Source: Linyphia triangularis (lineage: Eukaryota; Arthropoda; Arachnida; Araneae; Linyphiidae). Taken from it: a DNA stretch of 64,000 bases. A program made the position numbers and the translations under genes. The notes beneath the pieces were generated by a model that was not told the DNA's origin, ran no database searches, and was given only the letters and a program-made list of their open reading frames with translations. Each line of letters opens with the position of its first letter. Positions within the stretch are counted from its first letter, which is position 1. The stretch spans positions 9,016,846 to 9,080,845 of the forward strand of contig OZ021725.1 in assembly GCA_963978545.1 (NCBI GenBank), given 5' to 3'. This document shows, piece after piece, positions 21,737 through 34,611 of this stretch.

Positions 21737-22823
21737 AACAGGCACTTACCCAGGTGGGGGGATATATCTCCTCCCGAAATATCTAGGTTTACTTTTAGAA
21801 CACTAAATCCAAAAGATGTTTTGTTTAAAATGCTAAATTTATTTGAAATATTTTTAAATTCCTCAACATATATTGAAAAAATATGTGTAACTAAATATAT
21901 TTGGCTGTTTAACATTAATAACAAACAAATAACAATAGACAAATTAACATTAATAACAAACATAATTGTTATGATTTACCGAGTTATAGTTTCCAATTCT
22001 TTCCCGAGAAAAGTCTTTGGTTACGTCCTTGCAGTAAAAACTAAGTTGATTCAACTCTGCAGATACGTTTTTCAGAGAAATGGTATTTTCTAGACCATCC
22101 ATTTTTAATCTGGCAAGTTTTAATTTATCAAGCATATAAATGTTAATACTTTTGTTTGATGAAATTTATGTCTTTGTAGATAACTTAAAGATATATAAAT
22201 GAATTATTTTTGAAATCTTATTTTCTTCGTATTCATTTTTTAAATAATATATATATACAGCTAATAAGTTATTTTCTTCTTTTAAACATTATTAATATTT
22301 TTACACATTTAAGTATTTATTTTTTAATATCGATGGTGGTAATTTTGTGTCAAATAATCCCTAAATAAGAGGCTCTAAAAGTTGTAACTACGTCTTAAAA
22401 TTGTTAACGGTAATTCTACAACATTTTCTGTTCTTGAGGATCTTCAATTGGAAATTCGTGAATAATTATTTCGTATATACGGAGAATATCTCTTTTACGA
22501 TACCCATGAGGTTATGCGCCAATTTAAAATATCTTTTAATTCTTCATTCAAATACGCAATTAATTCACCCACAGCTTCATCAGAGTCCGACACCAATACA
22601 ACAATTAAATCGCAAACACTTCTCCACACTTTCTCAACCAATTCAGAATTAAATTTCAATCAAACATCTATCTTCAACTACAAATTACTAACCGTTTTAC
22701 TTTCCCCGTGTAGATGCGCACTTTCCAGGACAGAAAACTGTCTAATTCTCTGTCGGAGCGTACTCGCGGTTTTACAATCCTCGTATAAATGTCCCTTATG
22801 GGCCATATTAAATCATTGAATAG
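21737..22823. other. AT-rich spacer, nothing recognised
   Basis: Short open frames only, with no family resemblance. ATTAATAACAAA is duplicated around 21915-21960. Confidence 0.5.
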
Positions 22824-23213
22824 AAGACTGTTTCTCGACCTTTGCTACGTATACCCCATAGATAAGTGAAATGGTCTCGAGGGGAGGGGGGTATGCAGGA
22901 AAAAAAGATATTAATGATGGATAGTGATAGATTGATTTCACATGAGAGAAATAATATATTTCATTTTAAAAAATTCAAATCCTATGTAATTGAATCTGAA
23001 TAATTTTTAAGTTGGAATTAAATATTTTAAATTTATTTTAGTAATTATTTTATCTGCAGAACTAGTACCTATTGAAAGGAATAGGACAACCAACTTTCTT
23101 CTTAGATGTTAATAATTAAACAATACAAATATATAATAAGGGTGAGGTTGGGATACACAAAACAGTGATGATAGGTCAAGGGGTACACAAGGAAAAAAAG
23201 GTTGAGAACTGCT
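22824..23213. mobile_element. hAT-type MITE
   Basis: The left end reads GACTGTTTCTCGACCTTTGC then ACGTATACCCC. The right end, read in reverse, gives CAGCAGTTCTCAACCTTTTT then TTGTGTACCCC. This pairing (CAGnnGTTCTCAACCTTT...TACCCC) is typical of a hAT family. The interior is AT-rich and non-coding. The target duplication has decayed. Confidence 0.65.
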
Positions 23214-25360
23214 GGAGTACAGCACAGTATTATAGTTTAAGAAACAGAAACACTTTCAGTCATTTTTCACTGACTAAATTGTAAACAATTGTTAGCTAAG
23301 AGGTAATGTAACAAATCTAATTCAGCTGCCTAGACTGCGGTGATTGTGGGTGGAGAGGTGCTAAGAACATGTATAAAAAATAAAGTTGTTTTATACCACC
23401 AGCTGACATTTTTTTCTGCTTGTTAATTTAGACTATTTAATGATGTTTTTAAGCATCTAGCTGGTATTCTAAGGATAGATTATACTGCAGCATCTTGTTT
23501 GCTAATGTAAAAAGCAAATTTTTTTAAATTATTTTACACTGACTGAAAATTCTACACCAGAGTTATTTAGATATTAAGCGAAGGCACACAACCTTGGTCT
23601 ATGGCGAATACAAGTTTTCTGGCATGGCTATATAGCCCGACAGATAACTGCTAATTTAGGTACCTCATCGAACATCATTTTATGCTAGGGAATCAGTTGA
23701 ATTAAATTCAATGGCTAAATGTCCTAACTTGGCAAATAATAAGCATTCTTTTGTTTGGTAACTTACACTTTTAAATTTTCCATGAGGAAGGGTACATACA
23801 ATTTCTTTGTCGAATACAGGTGTCTTTTAAAAGTTAGCCAAATAACTTTTAAAAAATACAATTAGATATGCATCATACTTGAAGAATTGATTTAAAGAAA
23901 CCAAATTGTGTCTACGTTACATCTCGGGCAATAAAAATCAACATACTATTTGTAAACATTTATTAGTTATCATATCTTTATTAATATTACTAACACACAT
24001 ATTACATAAAAAAAGCAAGAAATCACACTTTATTTACATGCTAGGTAAATAATTTCTTTAAAATTTAAAATGTACTAATTTCTGATAAATATTTTAACAC
24101 ACCTGGGAATATATACTTCCATTAAAAAAAGTATGTGTATAAGTATATGCAAAATCATTTAAAAGATGGAGCAGCCATATATTTTTATTCATTAAAAATT
24201 AATTCTTTGAACTCAAATCTATTATGTATGTTGAATGAATTAAAAGAACACTTAAAATAACTATTTTTAAAATATTTAAAATTAAAATCCCAGCTCTTTA
24301 ACAAATTAAAATTTAGCAAATGTCAAGTTTCAGAGCACATAAGTAATCTAAAAAGTATTTTTTGAGCTGTGATATCCTTTAGTATGGATAATAGCAGAAT
24401 ACCAAACACTTAAACAAAATTAGTTATACTTCACATTGAAAAAGTGGTAAATCCGTAACAAATGCTTTAAATTTGTTCTTCTGAAAAAGTTGTTCATAAT
24501 ATGAATAGGTTTAAAGAATACAATCCCATGCAAGTTTGATCTTTTTTCTAATGACTTAAATTTAATCTTGAATAACTAATTACTTGAACATTAAATTTTT
24601 TCCCGGCTACCTGCTTCTGATAACATACATAAACAAAACAGAACAACTCTAGTAACCATAGTTGAAACCACAAAAAATATTTTTTTAGCCAAGTTGAGGC
24701 ATCGAGAAACATTTTGGCTGAGTTAAATTGCAGTCAGATTGTAACCTTTCCGCGATGTTTATTTCCACCAATCAGGGTTTGCAGCTGGTAGGAAGATTCG
24801 TGCCACGTGTAAACGAAGACGCGGGACGGGATGTAAGAAAGTTAATATTAAATAATCTGTTTTTTCTAAATTAAGATTTATGCTGCATTTACAAATCCCG
24901 TTCTTCTTGGCGAAAAGTGAAGTTTGGTTAATTTGCTTAGCCGTGTTTCAAAGGTAAATAATTTCTTATCCTGACATTTTCTTTCTGATTAAAGAAGTTC
25001 TACTATGTCATATTAACCCTTCAATTTCCTTCCAACGAATTTTTATTTAGTTTCTACAATAAACAATACAATTTGAGATATGTGTTTGTTGGAATGTTTT
25101 TTTGTCGTTGGAATTTAAATAGAATGTATGACAGTGTTAAAGCTGCAACAATACAACACTAAATGAATTTACTTGAGATGCATCATTCTCTATGTTTATT
25201 AAAAAATAATCAATAATCGACACTAAAAAACCATAAATGCATGCAAACCATAAAACCATGCAATTAAAATAAAAAGATGTTTTATTCAAATATTAATAAA
25301 TGAGTAGTAGTTTATGGGTAATGGTAGGTCTTTTTGCCCTCTTAATAATTGCCAAACTAT
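23214..25360. other. AT-rich spacer with the inverted mate of the 15.9 kb block
   Basis: No gene seen. At 24770-24806 ACCAATCAGGGTTTGCAGCT GGTAGGAAGATTCGTGCC is the inverted relative of the block at 15895, each with a CCAAT box. A GC-richer GACGCGGGACGGGATG follows at 24820. Confidence 0.5.
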
Positions 25361-25479
25361 TACACCTTACAGTAAATCTTAACCTTCATTTTAGTTACCG
25401 TTTTTTGACTTTTGGCACTCTTAATAATTGCCAAAAATCAAAATACGGTAACTGTTAAGGTTTATTGTAAGGTGTAAGG
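25361..25479. repeat. Short hairpin repeat
   Basis: TTACACCTTACAGTAAATCT pairs with the reverse of GGTTTATTGTAAGGTGTAA. An inner stem pairs AGTTACCGTTTTTTGACTTT with the reverse of AAATCAAAATACGGTAACT. ACTCTTAATAATTGCCAAA is also directly duplicated around it (25339 and 25419). Confidence 0.75.
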
Positions 25480-25518
25480 CGATTTAGTGCTGTTAGCCCA
25501 GGCATTGAAGGTGTTTTG

Positions 25519-26045
25519 TAGCGATGCACTAAATATTCAGTATCTATTTGGCCATCAAGCCAAATATTCGGTTTGGCCGAATATCTGGATATTCGGCGGC
25601 CGAATTCTTTTTTACTATTTATTGCCAATTTATTATTATTATTGCAGAATTCAACTCTATAGAAATATGATTTTATTTTCATTATATAATATTTAAAAAA
25701 CTTATAAGATGCATCCACAGCAATTTTGTGATGTTTTTTCCCCTTTCTTTTTGATGGATTTAAAGGAGAGTGCCAGGATCCTTAAATAACGTAAGATGTG
25801 TCGTTTGAAATTTTAAAGATATGAAAACAATTATTTATGTTGTGATAGTTGTTAATAAGGGTTCAGTCATCTATCCTATATTTTATAATATAAAATATAC
25901 CTATTTTTATTTATAAGTGGTAATTAAGATAAGTTTTATAGGAAACATTGCATCAGATATTCGGCCGGCCGACTATTCGGTATTTGGCTTCACTATTGAA
26001 TGAATATTCGGTATTCAGTGGAAATCAATATTCGGTTCATCTATA
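25519..26045. mobile_element. Non-autonomous hAT element with TATTCGG subterminal repeats
   Basis: Ends read TAGCGATGCACTAAATATTC (left) and, reversed, TATAGATGAACCGAATATTG (right). The flanking 8-mers GTGTTTTG (25511-25518) and GTTTTTTG (26046-26053) match at 7 of 8, as expected of a hAT target duplication. Subterminal regions hold many ATTCGG/CGAAT copies on both strands, which in hAT elements are typically transposase-binding sites. No transposase is encoded. Confidence 0.75.
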
Positions 26046-26722
26046 GTTTTTTGCCGGAAGAAATTAGAGATAAACTGAATTTTTGCCAGTTGTTAGGACC
26101 TAATTAAAGGAGTATTTCCTCAAAAGTCCCCACCCCTCCCCCTTGTGCTAGCTCCCCCTCCCTTTAAACATCCGTTTTGCAATCCTTTTTGTTATCACTT
26201 TTATCTCCGTTACTATTCATTCTCGCTTCATAATTTTTTCCCCATTTTATTCCTTATTATCCGTTCTTTAAAAGCCATATTTAAAATTTTGCTGTCAATG
26301 TATTATTTTCAAGAGATGCTAAAACAGGCAACAATTTTCTATTTGCCTTTTTTTTTTTTATATATATATATATATTTAGGGTATACCTCTTTTATTTGCG
26401 ATAATATTAAAACGTCATCTGAATAAAAGTTGTAGCGTAGTTTTCAACCTTTAAAACAATATCAAACTTCTAATATTTGGGTTTTGGGAACACGTACTGT
26501 ATGCAAGAGTTTAGTGAGTGTCTATCAGTGCAATAGCCTAACCATAACGCGGGAGGCGTTTGGCTTTGTGTGAAATCAAATAAAAAATTTGTTATTGAAA
26601 GTAGGACTGAATTCTACTGAAAGCGTTTCATATAGGTCTCGACTTTTAAAAAGGTATTTATGATAAAATTTTAAATTGTTCCATTTTTGCCAGTTTTGGT
26701 TCGGGGCAGCTTTGCTTCTAAC
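26046..26722. other. Spacer, nothing recognised
   Basis: Pyrimidine-rich CCCACCCCTCCCCCTTG at ~26130 and an (AT)n run at ~26357. No coding region. Confidence 0.5.
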
Positions 26723-27792
26723 CAGGGTTAACATGTTTTAAACCAATTGGAAAAACCACGCTTTCAACCGTGGTTTAAACCACATAGTTTTTTTCTAAAA
26801 AAAAAAATTTCAAATAATTTAAAATTGTATTTTTATTTATTTTAAATTTTCAAATTATATGATTTTGTAAATAACTTCTACTTTTAACCAAAAGTTTTCC
26901 ATTCAAAAAATATATTTTTCAAAAGGAATTTATTGAAAATGTAACAGTTACAGAACGATGGCGAATGCAAGAAAATTATATGTATTGGAGGAAGTTTAAA
27001 TAATTTTTATTGCAAAAACAACTACAGAGAATCTTGAGAGAATATTTTCTATCTTTTGGCAGTTGTACAATTGTTGTGTAATAGACAGGTTTTAGAAAAG
27101 CAAAAAAACTTGTTTTTTTTATTCAAAATTTTAAATCCAAAATTGGTTTTAAATGGAATAAAGAAATTATAATTTAGTTTTCTTTCTTTCTTTTTTTTTT
27201 TTTGGAAAATAACTCACTAAATGAAATATCTACATTCTCGGTACTGTATCACGATTGAGTGATGTTTTTGTAAATGAAAAATTATACTAATACTATAGGT
27301 AGATTGAGTTCTAATCTATTTTTAAATAATTCTTGCATTTAAAGACTACCTATTGAAAAGTAAGTGTTTATATTAACCTATTTATTAAATTTTATGATTA
27401 TTCCAATTTATTTAGTAAAATTAAATTATAGTCTGCATTTTAAATTTGTATCTAAAATAAAGGTTTTCTGTCTTAACAACTTATTTCTCAATCCCCATTA
27501 CTGAGGAATCCAAGAGCAATATTCCATGTTTTATGGAGTAAACAATTACCACTGTATACATTGAATTTAAAAGATAGTATATCTCAATAAAATATTAAAA
27601 TTATGATTGGAATTTCCACATAAGTAGCAACAATTGTTTATTTACTTAGTTTAAATTACTTTCAGATATTAATGTAAATATTTGAACATTACTTATTCTA
27701 GTTAATGTCAAATTTTATTTATAAATATGTAACCTAGTAATTAGAAAGTGTTTTTGTTTTTTTTTAACCTTTTTTAAACCAAAAAACCCCGT

Positions 27793-27831
<39 letters not shown>

Positions 27832-27876
27832 TTCTTTAAAAAAAAAAAAAAAAAAAAACTTTTTTTTCCAACCCTG
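26723..27876. mobile_element. Non-autonomous hAT element (CAGGGTT family)
   Basis: The left end is CAGGGTTAACATGTTTTAAA; the right end reversed is CAGGGTTGGAAAAAAAAGTT. Flanking 8-mers CTTCTAAC (26715-26722) and CTTCTATC (27877-27884) differ at one base, a hAT-type 8 bp target duplication. Subterminal GGTTTAAACC-type palindromes lie near the left end and TTTAAACC near the right. The interior is AT-rich, non-coding, and includes an (ATTT)n microsatellite at ~27790-27833 and a poly-A run. Confidence 0.8.
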
Positions 27877-28167
27877 CTTCTATCCTTAATTATTTAAGAT
27901 TGTTCCATTATTCACCACATATGGACCCTCCGTGTCACGACCTGGCAACAACCGGCAGCTGTAGAGTTGAGTTTAATTTTTATATCAATGCCAATAGAAA
28001 TATCAATGCTATCCTCAACAACACAGAGCCTACCCCCTCCCTCTTACCCTCCCCTACAAAATGCTTTTAATATCTTTCTATTTAATTTACCTTTGTTTTC
28101 TCTTTCTTACATTGCAATTAACTTTAATAAACAATACTTAAAATAGAATAGTACATATTGATATTAA

Positions 28168-28431
28168 CCCATTGAGCGTCCAGGAAATGGGCAAAATTGT
28201 ACAGTTGCTTTTCTTGCAATAATTTTTAAATTATATTTCTGATTTTAATATATAATTAATTTAATTTTTTTTATTCAATTTGTTTTAAATGGGTTTTAAA
28301 CTATCATCCTAATAAAAATATTTAAAAAAATATTTTATTTTAAATTTTATTTATAAATTATAAAAGGTTGTGTATTGTCGGAAAAACTGGGGATAAAAGG
28401 ACGAGATAATCCGGAACAGCCTCTCTATGGG
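28168..28431. mobile_element. TTAA-flanked piggyBac-type MITE
   Basis: The left edge is TTAA (28164-28167) then CCCATTGAGCG; the right edge is CTCTATGGG then TTAA (28432-28435). The ends share CCCATnGAG in inverse orientation and the TTAA duplication is the hallmark of piggyBac transposition. Non-coding. Confidence 0.65.
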
Positions 28432-28435
28432 TTAA

Positions 28436-29494
28436 GCCAAAGGGTATTGTTTTTGTTTGGGCAAAAGTGTGCTCTGTCCGCACTTTTCAAAATCAACATC
28501 AGCCGCTGTGATCCGGTGTCCATCCCTACTTAATGTTTGGGCATTGTGTGGACATGTGCCTACCCTGTCTGCTTGAATAAAAAGAGATAAAAGCATGCTG
28601 ATGTTGTATTGATATATCGATGTTTTGTAACACTCAAATAAAAATAATAAACACGTTCTTATAACATGCTTGGATATAAGGCCCAGGGCAAACTATACAT
28701 CGGCACTAATCCGATTCCAATTATTTTATTAATTTTATTTATTTAGTTTTTTTTATTTGCAATTCCTTAGTTTACTTATAGAGACATATTTTCATTACAT
28801 ACATTCTTAATCATCAGCAGTTATGTCTCTATTTTCGTCCATGATTGGTGCATTGTGACAGGAATTTCTACAACAGTTTTCGCATATAGCAGAACAAAGT
28901 AAGCTTGACTTTCTGAAACAGCAGTAATTCCCACAAGCAGGTATTACAAAGCAATAAAAAGTTGTCTTTATCTGTCCTCTGTGCCTCTATCTACCTACAG
29001 TTCGTTCACTTAACGTTGTCTTAGAAAAAGTGCTGTGGCTTTGTTTATGATGTGGAGCCTCAAGTGCTATACAAGGTCACTTACTCTTAACAGAAGCACT
29101 CTTACTCTGTCTCCCCATTCATCATTTCGTTCATCACATTTCTTAAGTAAATTTTCTTTGATTTCGACTGCTTCTACAAGGCGAAATTCAATCCTACAAT
29201 ACAAATTATTCTTTCAATCAATTACTGCCTCTTTTCCACAAAAAAAGCAACTGGTTTTAAAATAAAATGTATCGCTTACATTTTGCAGAGCAGGTGTTAA
29301 TATAGATAACATTTACTTATCAGGTGAGGATTTAGTCGCTGCTGTAATACTTGTGGTTCTAATATAGCTTTCCCTGCACAATTTGTGTATTCTAACTTGT
29401 TTTTCCTTCAATTTTCTTGTGTAACTCAGGTCTTCCTATCAAACCTTTCGTGCTCAACAATATCTTCTAAATTTTTGCTGTATATTATATATGC
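28436..29494. other. Spacer, nothing recognised
   Basis: No gene. CACTTTTCAAAATCAACATCAGC-type sequence and simple AT runs only. Confidence 0.5.
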
Positions 29495-30857
29495 CAGAGT
29501 TCATCCTAGGCATTTTTCGAGGGGCGGCGCGCCCTGCCTGCCCTTTTTCTATAAAAATAGCGCCCTTCTTGCCCTTTTTCTATAAAAATAACGCCCTTCC
29601 TGCCCTTTTTCAGAAAAAATTTCGTCTGAAAGAATTTAAAAAAATTTCTTTTTTTCCCTCCCAACAGTACGCAATATGTGGATCACCCCTACTGAAATCG
29701 GCAGTCGCGCATGCGCATTCATGTTCAAACGCGCAACGTATATACCAGGGACTGAAACCATTGAGTAGATGTCTATATAACGTACTTCATTAGTAGGTGG
29801 ATTGTAGGGCGCCGTCTTACAATTTCCCAAGTGCACATTAGTAAACTCCGATGGCCATTTCCGTACGTGTTTTGATTAAGTGTATTTCGCTGGATTTTTA
29901 CCATGCCTCCTTCAAAATAGTGAAGAAAGGAATTTGAAAGACTTGAATAACTTAGTTAAAGGTTTATAACTATCAAATGTTTACACTAAGAATTTAAAAA
30001 GAATATTTCCGTTTGGACACGCGTAATCGCGATGTCCTCCTGTTAAATTTAGGGGGTGTTTTTTGGTAATTTGCCTGTTACCAATTAATTTCTAAACATC
30101 CTTTTCATATTTAAAGTTAAACATAACAGGAATGCAAACAAAATCTCAGATTATTTCCGATTTTTAAAAAAATAAAACTTCTATTGTAGCTTACATAATA
30201 GCGGCATGCACGACAAAAAAATCGCCGTTTTGACGCTAAATTTGATCCGATTTTGAAAATAAAAAAATGCAAAAATTTCAGGACTTAATCCAAGTTCTTT
30301 AGTCGGGAATACTCTTTGTGATATCCCACAATGAATAATGTTAAATTTGGAGAAACTCTATTCTCTATCTGACAATAGCAAAACTAAGAGATGAAGTTTG
30401 AGGTTGATTCATTCAAACTATAGAAAATTTTGAAAGAGTGAAAAGTTCTTATCTTAACACATTTTCATTTTACTAAAACATTCTTATCTTAGTTTTACTG
30501 TATTATAAATTAATAATTTTATAAAAATTACTATTTGATGAACATTTTACTGTGTATATTGCACCTTAATTTTAATAATTTTCTCAGTCTCATTCCAGCA
30601 GAATTAAGACTGAAGCATTTTATCAGTATTTTGATATCTTTTAAGTTTCTAAGCGAGTTTTTGATTCACAGATTTTTGCATTATAATTTTTTTTTTCAGA
30701 ATATTGAAAATTATTTATCGTGGTAGAAAAGTAAAACAATATTGAAATTGTGGCAGAAAACGCGTATTTCTGTAATTTGCCATAAAAGTGCCCTCGTAAA
30801 CAGGAAGTGCCCTTTTTTTGGAAAATAGCACCTTTTTCATTTCTAGGATGAACTCTG
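29495..30857. mobile_element. hAT-type element with 15 bp perfect TIRs
   Basis: Terminal inverted repeats CAGAGTTCATCCTAG (29495-29509) and its exact complement (30843-30857) are flanked by the direct repeat TATATGC (29488-29494 and 30858-30864). CAGnG ends fit hAT, though hAT normally makes 8 bp duplications. Next to the left TIR are three tandem ~30 bp units of CGCCCTTCnTGCCCTTTTTC TATAAAAATAG type; related GTGCCCT boxes lie inside the right end. No transposase ORF is visible, so it is non-autonomous. Confidence 0.85.
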
Positions 30858-30864
30858 TATATGC

Positions 30865-31583
30865 TAAACCAAAATCGGCCGTTTTAAGCCCGATAAGGTA
30901 TTGTTTCGTATCCTGAAGCAAGCGATGTTGTAAATTACCCACTACAGAGTTGCCATATACAGTTCATAAAACTAAAAAGCAATTATTTACTATTAAGAAC
31001 TGTTTCTTGGTTGTAAATCATAAATATGATTTTTAGCGCTTTGAACATAAGAAAAATACGGTGAAGATATCTATTTTGGTATAATAAAATATAATTTATG
31101 ATAAATAAATTAATTTAAATTGTAACTTAAAATGAAACCCATTTCCAAAAAATGCCTTTACCTAGGAAAAAGTGTGTCAATCTACACTTCTAGTACTGGT
31201 CTTATGATAACAATGAAATTCCTACTAAACCAAGTTTATTGTATGTTTTTTATAACTTTGAGCATGTATTGAAATATTGCACATGAATTATTATTAGTTT
31301 GTTCATTGCAGGGAAAGGGGAATGCAAAATCATGTCTTTTGAAGTTGTGTTCTTTCATAATCATTATGTCCCTACTAAAATTTAACTATGTTTAATTGCA
31401 TGTTGGCAAAAGAAACAAATAAACATACCTCCAAATATATAATTCTAAGATCATTTAATCATGAACGTGGAAACAAATTCACTGGAATATACAAGTATGT
31501 TCTTCTGAAGCAAGGCTTATTTTAAATCTAAACATTAAAAAAAGCCCTTATATTTGTGACAAAATATAATCAGGCAAGAGAAA
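30865..31583. other. Spacer before zinc-finger array
   Basis: AT-rich, no gene. The frame leading into the first finger is open from ~31536 without an ATG; TAATCAG|GC at ~31570 could be a splice acceptor. Confidence 0.45.
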
Positions 31584-34500
31584 TCTCAGGAGAAAACACA
31601 TATTCTTGCGAGATGTGCACCAAGTCATTTTCAACAAAGGGAGACCTCAAAGACCACATCCTCACTCACACTGGAAAAAAGCCACATTCTTGTGAGATGT
31701 GCCAAATCATTTTTGCTAAAGTGTGACCTCAGAAAGCACCTCCTCACTCACACTGGAAAAAAGCCACATTCTTGTGAGATGTGTGCCAAATCATTTTTGC
31801 TAAAGGGTGACTACAGAAGGCACCTCCTCACTCACACTGGAGAAAAGCCATATTCTTGTGAGATGTGCATCAAGTCATTTTCAACAAAGGGACACCTCAA
31901 AGATCACATCCTCACCCACACTGAAGAAAAAACACATTCTTGTGAGATGTGTACCAAATCGTTTTTGCAAAAGCAACACCTCAGAAGGCATCTCCTCACT
32001 CACACAGGAAAAAAGCCACATTCTTGTGAGATGTGCACCAAGTCATTTTCAACAAAGAGAAACCTCAAATTGCACCTCCTAACTCACACAGGAGAAAAGC
32101 CACATTCCTGCGAGATGTGTGCCAAATCATTTTCGCAAAAGAATAGCCTCCGAATGCATCTCCTCACTCACACTGGAGAAAAACCGCATTCTTGTGAGAT
32201 GTGCACGAAATCATTTTCAACAAAGAGAAACCTCAAATTGCACCTCCTAACTCACACAGGAGAAAAGCCACATTCTTGTGAGATGTGCACCCAGTCATTT
32301 TCAACAAAGGGAAACCTCAAATTGCACCTCCTCACTCACACTGGAGAAAAACCGCATTCTTGTGAGATGTGCACGAAATCATTTTCAACAAAGGGAAACC
32401 TCAAAGTGCACCTCTTAACTCACACTGGAAAAAAGCCACATTCTTGTGAGATGTGTGCCAAATCATTTTTGCTAAAGTGTGACCTCAGAAAGCACCTTCT
32501 CACTCACACTGGAAAAAAGCCACATTCTTGTGAGATGTGTGCCAAATCATTTTCGCAAAAGAGTAGCCTCCGAATGCACCTCCTCACTCACACTGAAGAA
32601 AAGCCACATTCTTGTGAGATGTGCACCCAGTCATTTTCAACAAAGGGAAACCTCAAATTGCACCTCCTCACTCACACTGGAGAAAAACCGCATTCTTGTG
32701 AGATGTGCACGAAATCATTTTCAACAAAGGGAAACCTCAAAGTGCACCTCTTAACTCACACTGGAAAAAAGCCACATTCTTGTGAGATGTGTGCCAAATC
32801 ATTTTTGCTAAAGTGTGACCTCAGAAAGCACCTTCTCACTCACACTGGAAAAAAGCCACATTCTTGTGAGATGTGTGCCAAATCATTTTCGCAAAAGAGT
32901 AGCCTCCGAATGCACCTCCTCACTCACACTGAAGAAAAGCCACATTCTTGTGAGATGTGCACCAAGTCATTTTCAACAAAGAGAAACCTCAAATTGCACC
33001 TCCTAACTCACACAGGAGAAAAGCCACATTCTTGTGAGATGTGCACGAAATCATTTTCAACAAAGGGAAACCTCAAAGTGCACCTCTTAACTCACACTGG
33101 AAAAAAGCCACATTCTTGTGAGATAATTGCCAAATCATTTTTGCTAAAGTGTGACCTCAGAAAGCACCTTCTCACTCACACTGGAAAAAAGCCACATTCT
33201 TGTGAGATGTGTGCCAAATCATTTTCAACAAAGAGAAACCTCAAATTGCACCTCCTAACTCACACAGGAGAAAAGCCACATTCCTGCGAGATGTGTGCCA
33301 AATCATTTTCGCAAAAGAATAGCCTCCGAATGCATCTCCTCACTCACACTGGAGAAAAGCCACATTCCTGCGAGATGTGTGCCAAATCATTTTCGCAAAA
33401 GAATAGCCTCCGAATGCATCTCCTCACTCACACTGGAGAAAAGCCGCATTCTTGTGAGATGTGCACGAAATCATTTTCAACAAAGGGATACCTCAAAGTG
33501 CACCTCTTAACTCACATTGGAGAAAAGCCACATTCTTGTTAGATGTGTGCCACATCATTTTCGCTAAAGGGTGACCTCAGAAAATACAAAGGAAAACTGT
33601 AGAAAAGCCACATTGGCATAACATGTGTACCAAATCTTTTTTGCAAAAGGGTGACCTCTGAGTGCACCTCCTCACTCACACTGTAGAGAAGTCTTATTCT
33701 TGCAAGATGTGTACCAAGTTATTTTCTCAAAAGGGACCCCTCAGAATGCACCTCCTCACTCACACTCGAGAAAAGCCACATTCTTGTGAGATGTGTGAAA
33801 AATCATTTTCTCAAGAGTGACCTCAAAAAGCACCTCCTCACTCGCACTGGAGAAAAGCCACATTCTTCTAAGATGGTTACCAAATCGATTTCGCAAAAGG
33901 GACTCCTCATAATGCACTTCCTCACTCACACTGGAGAAAAGCCTCATTCCTTTGACATACACTAAATTATTTTCACAAATGTGTTCCCCCAGAAAACACC
34001 TTCTCACTCATGCTGGAGAAGAGCCACATTCTAGTGAGATGTGTGCCAAGTCATTTTCAACAAAGGGAAACCTCCGAAGATAACTCCCCATTCACTGTAG
34101 AAAAAATCCACATTCTTGTGAGGTGTGTGCCAAATCATTTTTGCTAAAGGGGGACTTTAGAAAGCACATCCTCACTCTCAGTGGAGGAAAGACACATTCC
34201 TTTGACATACACTAAATTATTTTCACAAAAGTGTTCCCTCAGAAAATACCTTCTCACTCATGCTGGAGAAGAGCCACATTCTAGTGAGATGTGTGCCAAA
34301 TCATTTTCGCTAAAGAGCAACCTCAGAAAACACCTCTTTACACACACTGGAGAAAAACCACATTCCTGTGAGATTTGTGCCAAATCATTTTTGCTAAAGG
34401 GTGACCTCAGAAAGCACATCCTCACTCACACTGGAGAAAAGACACATCCCTTTAGCACTTAATTATTTTCACAAAAGAGTTCCCTCAGAAAGCACATCCT

Positions 34501-34611
34501 CACTCATGCTGGAGAAAAATTACATTCTTGTGAGATGTGTGTAAAATCATTTTCAACAAAGGGAAACCTCAGGGTACACATCCTTACGCACTCTGGAGAA
34601 TTGAAATTTTT
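31584..34611 (+). pseudogene. Large poly-C2H2 zinc-finger array, broken
   Basis: Same finger style as the ORFs at 6304 and 51235 (HSCEMCxKSF...[10 protein letters not shown]). After one good finger from 31584 a 2-base loss near 31697 shifts the frame. The next frame runs 1,851 bases (31692-33542) through about 22 fingers to a premature TAG at 33540-33542, where TGT GAG became TGT TAG. Beyond it, finger remnants continue with many frameshifts to 34611, including three good fingers at ~34290-34440. One finger reads CEII instead of CEMC (33118-33129) and cannot bind zinc normally. No N-terminal domain or in-frame ATG is present. It could still be an exon of a spliced gene truncated at 33542, but decay is the simpler reading. 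Confidence 0.75.
32449..33120 (+). repeat. Four-finger higher-order repeat inside the array
   Basis: A 336 bp (four-finger) block recurs with the finger order [37 protein letters not shown]. Positions 32449-32784 and 32785-33120 are nearly identical, showing unequal exchange in multiples of the 84 bp finger. Confidence 0.85.
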
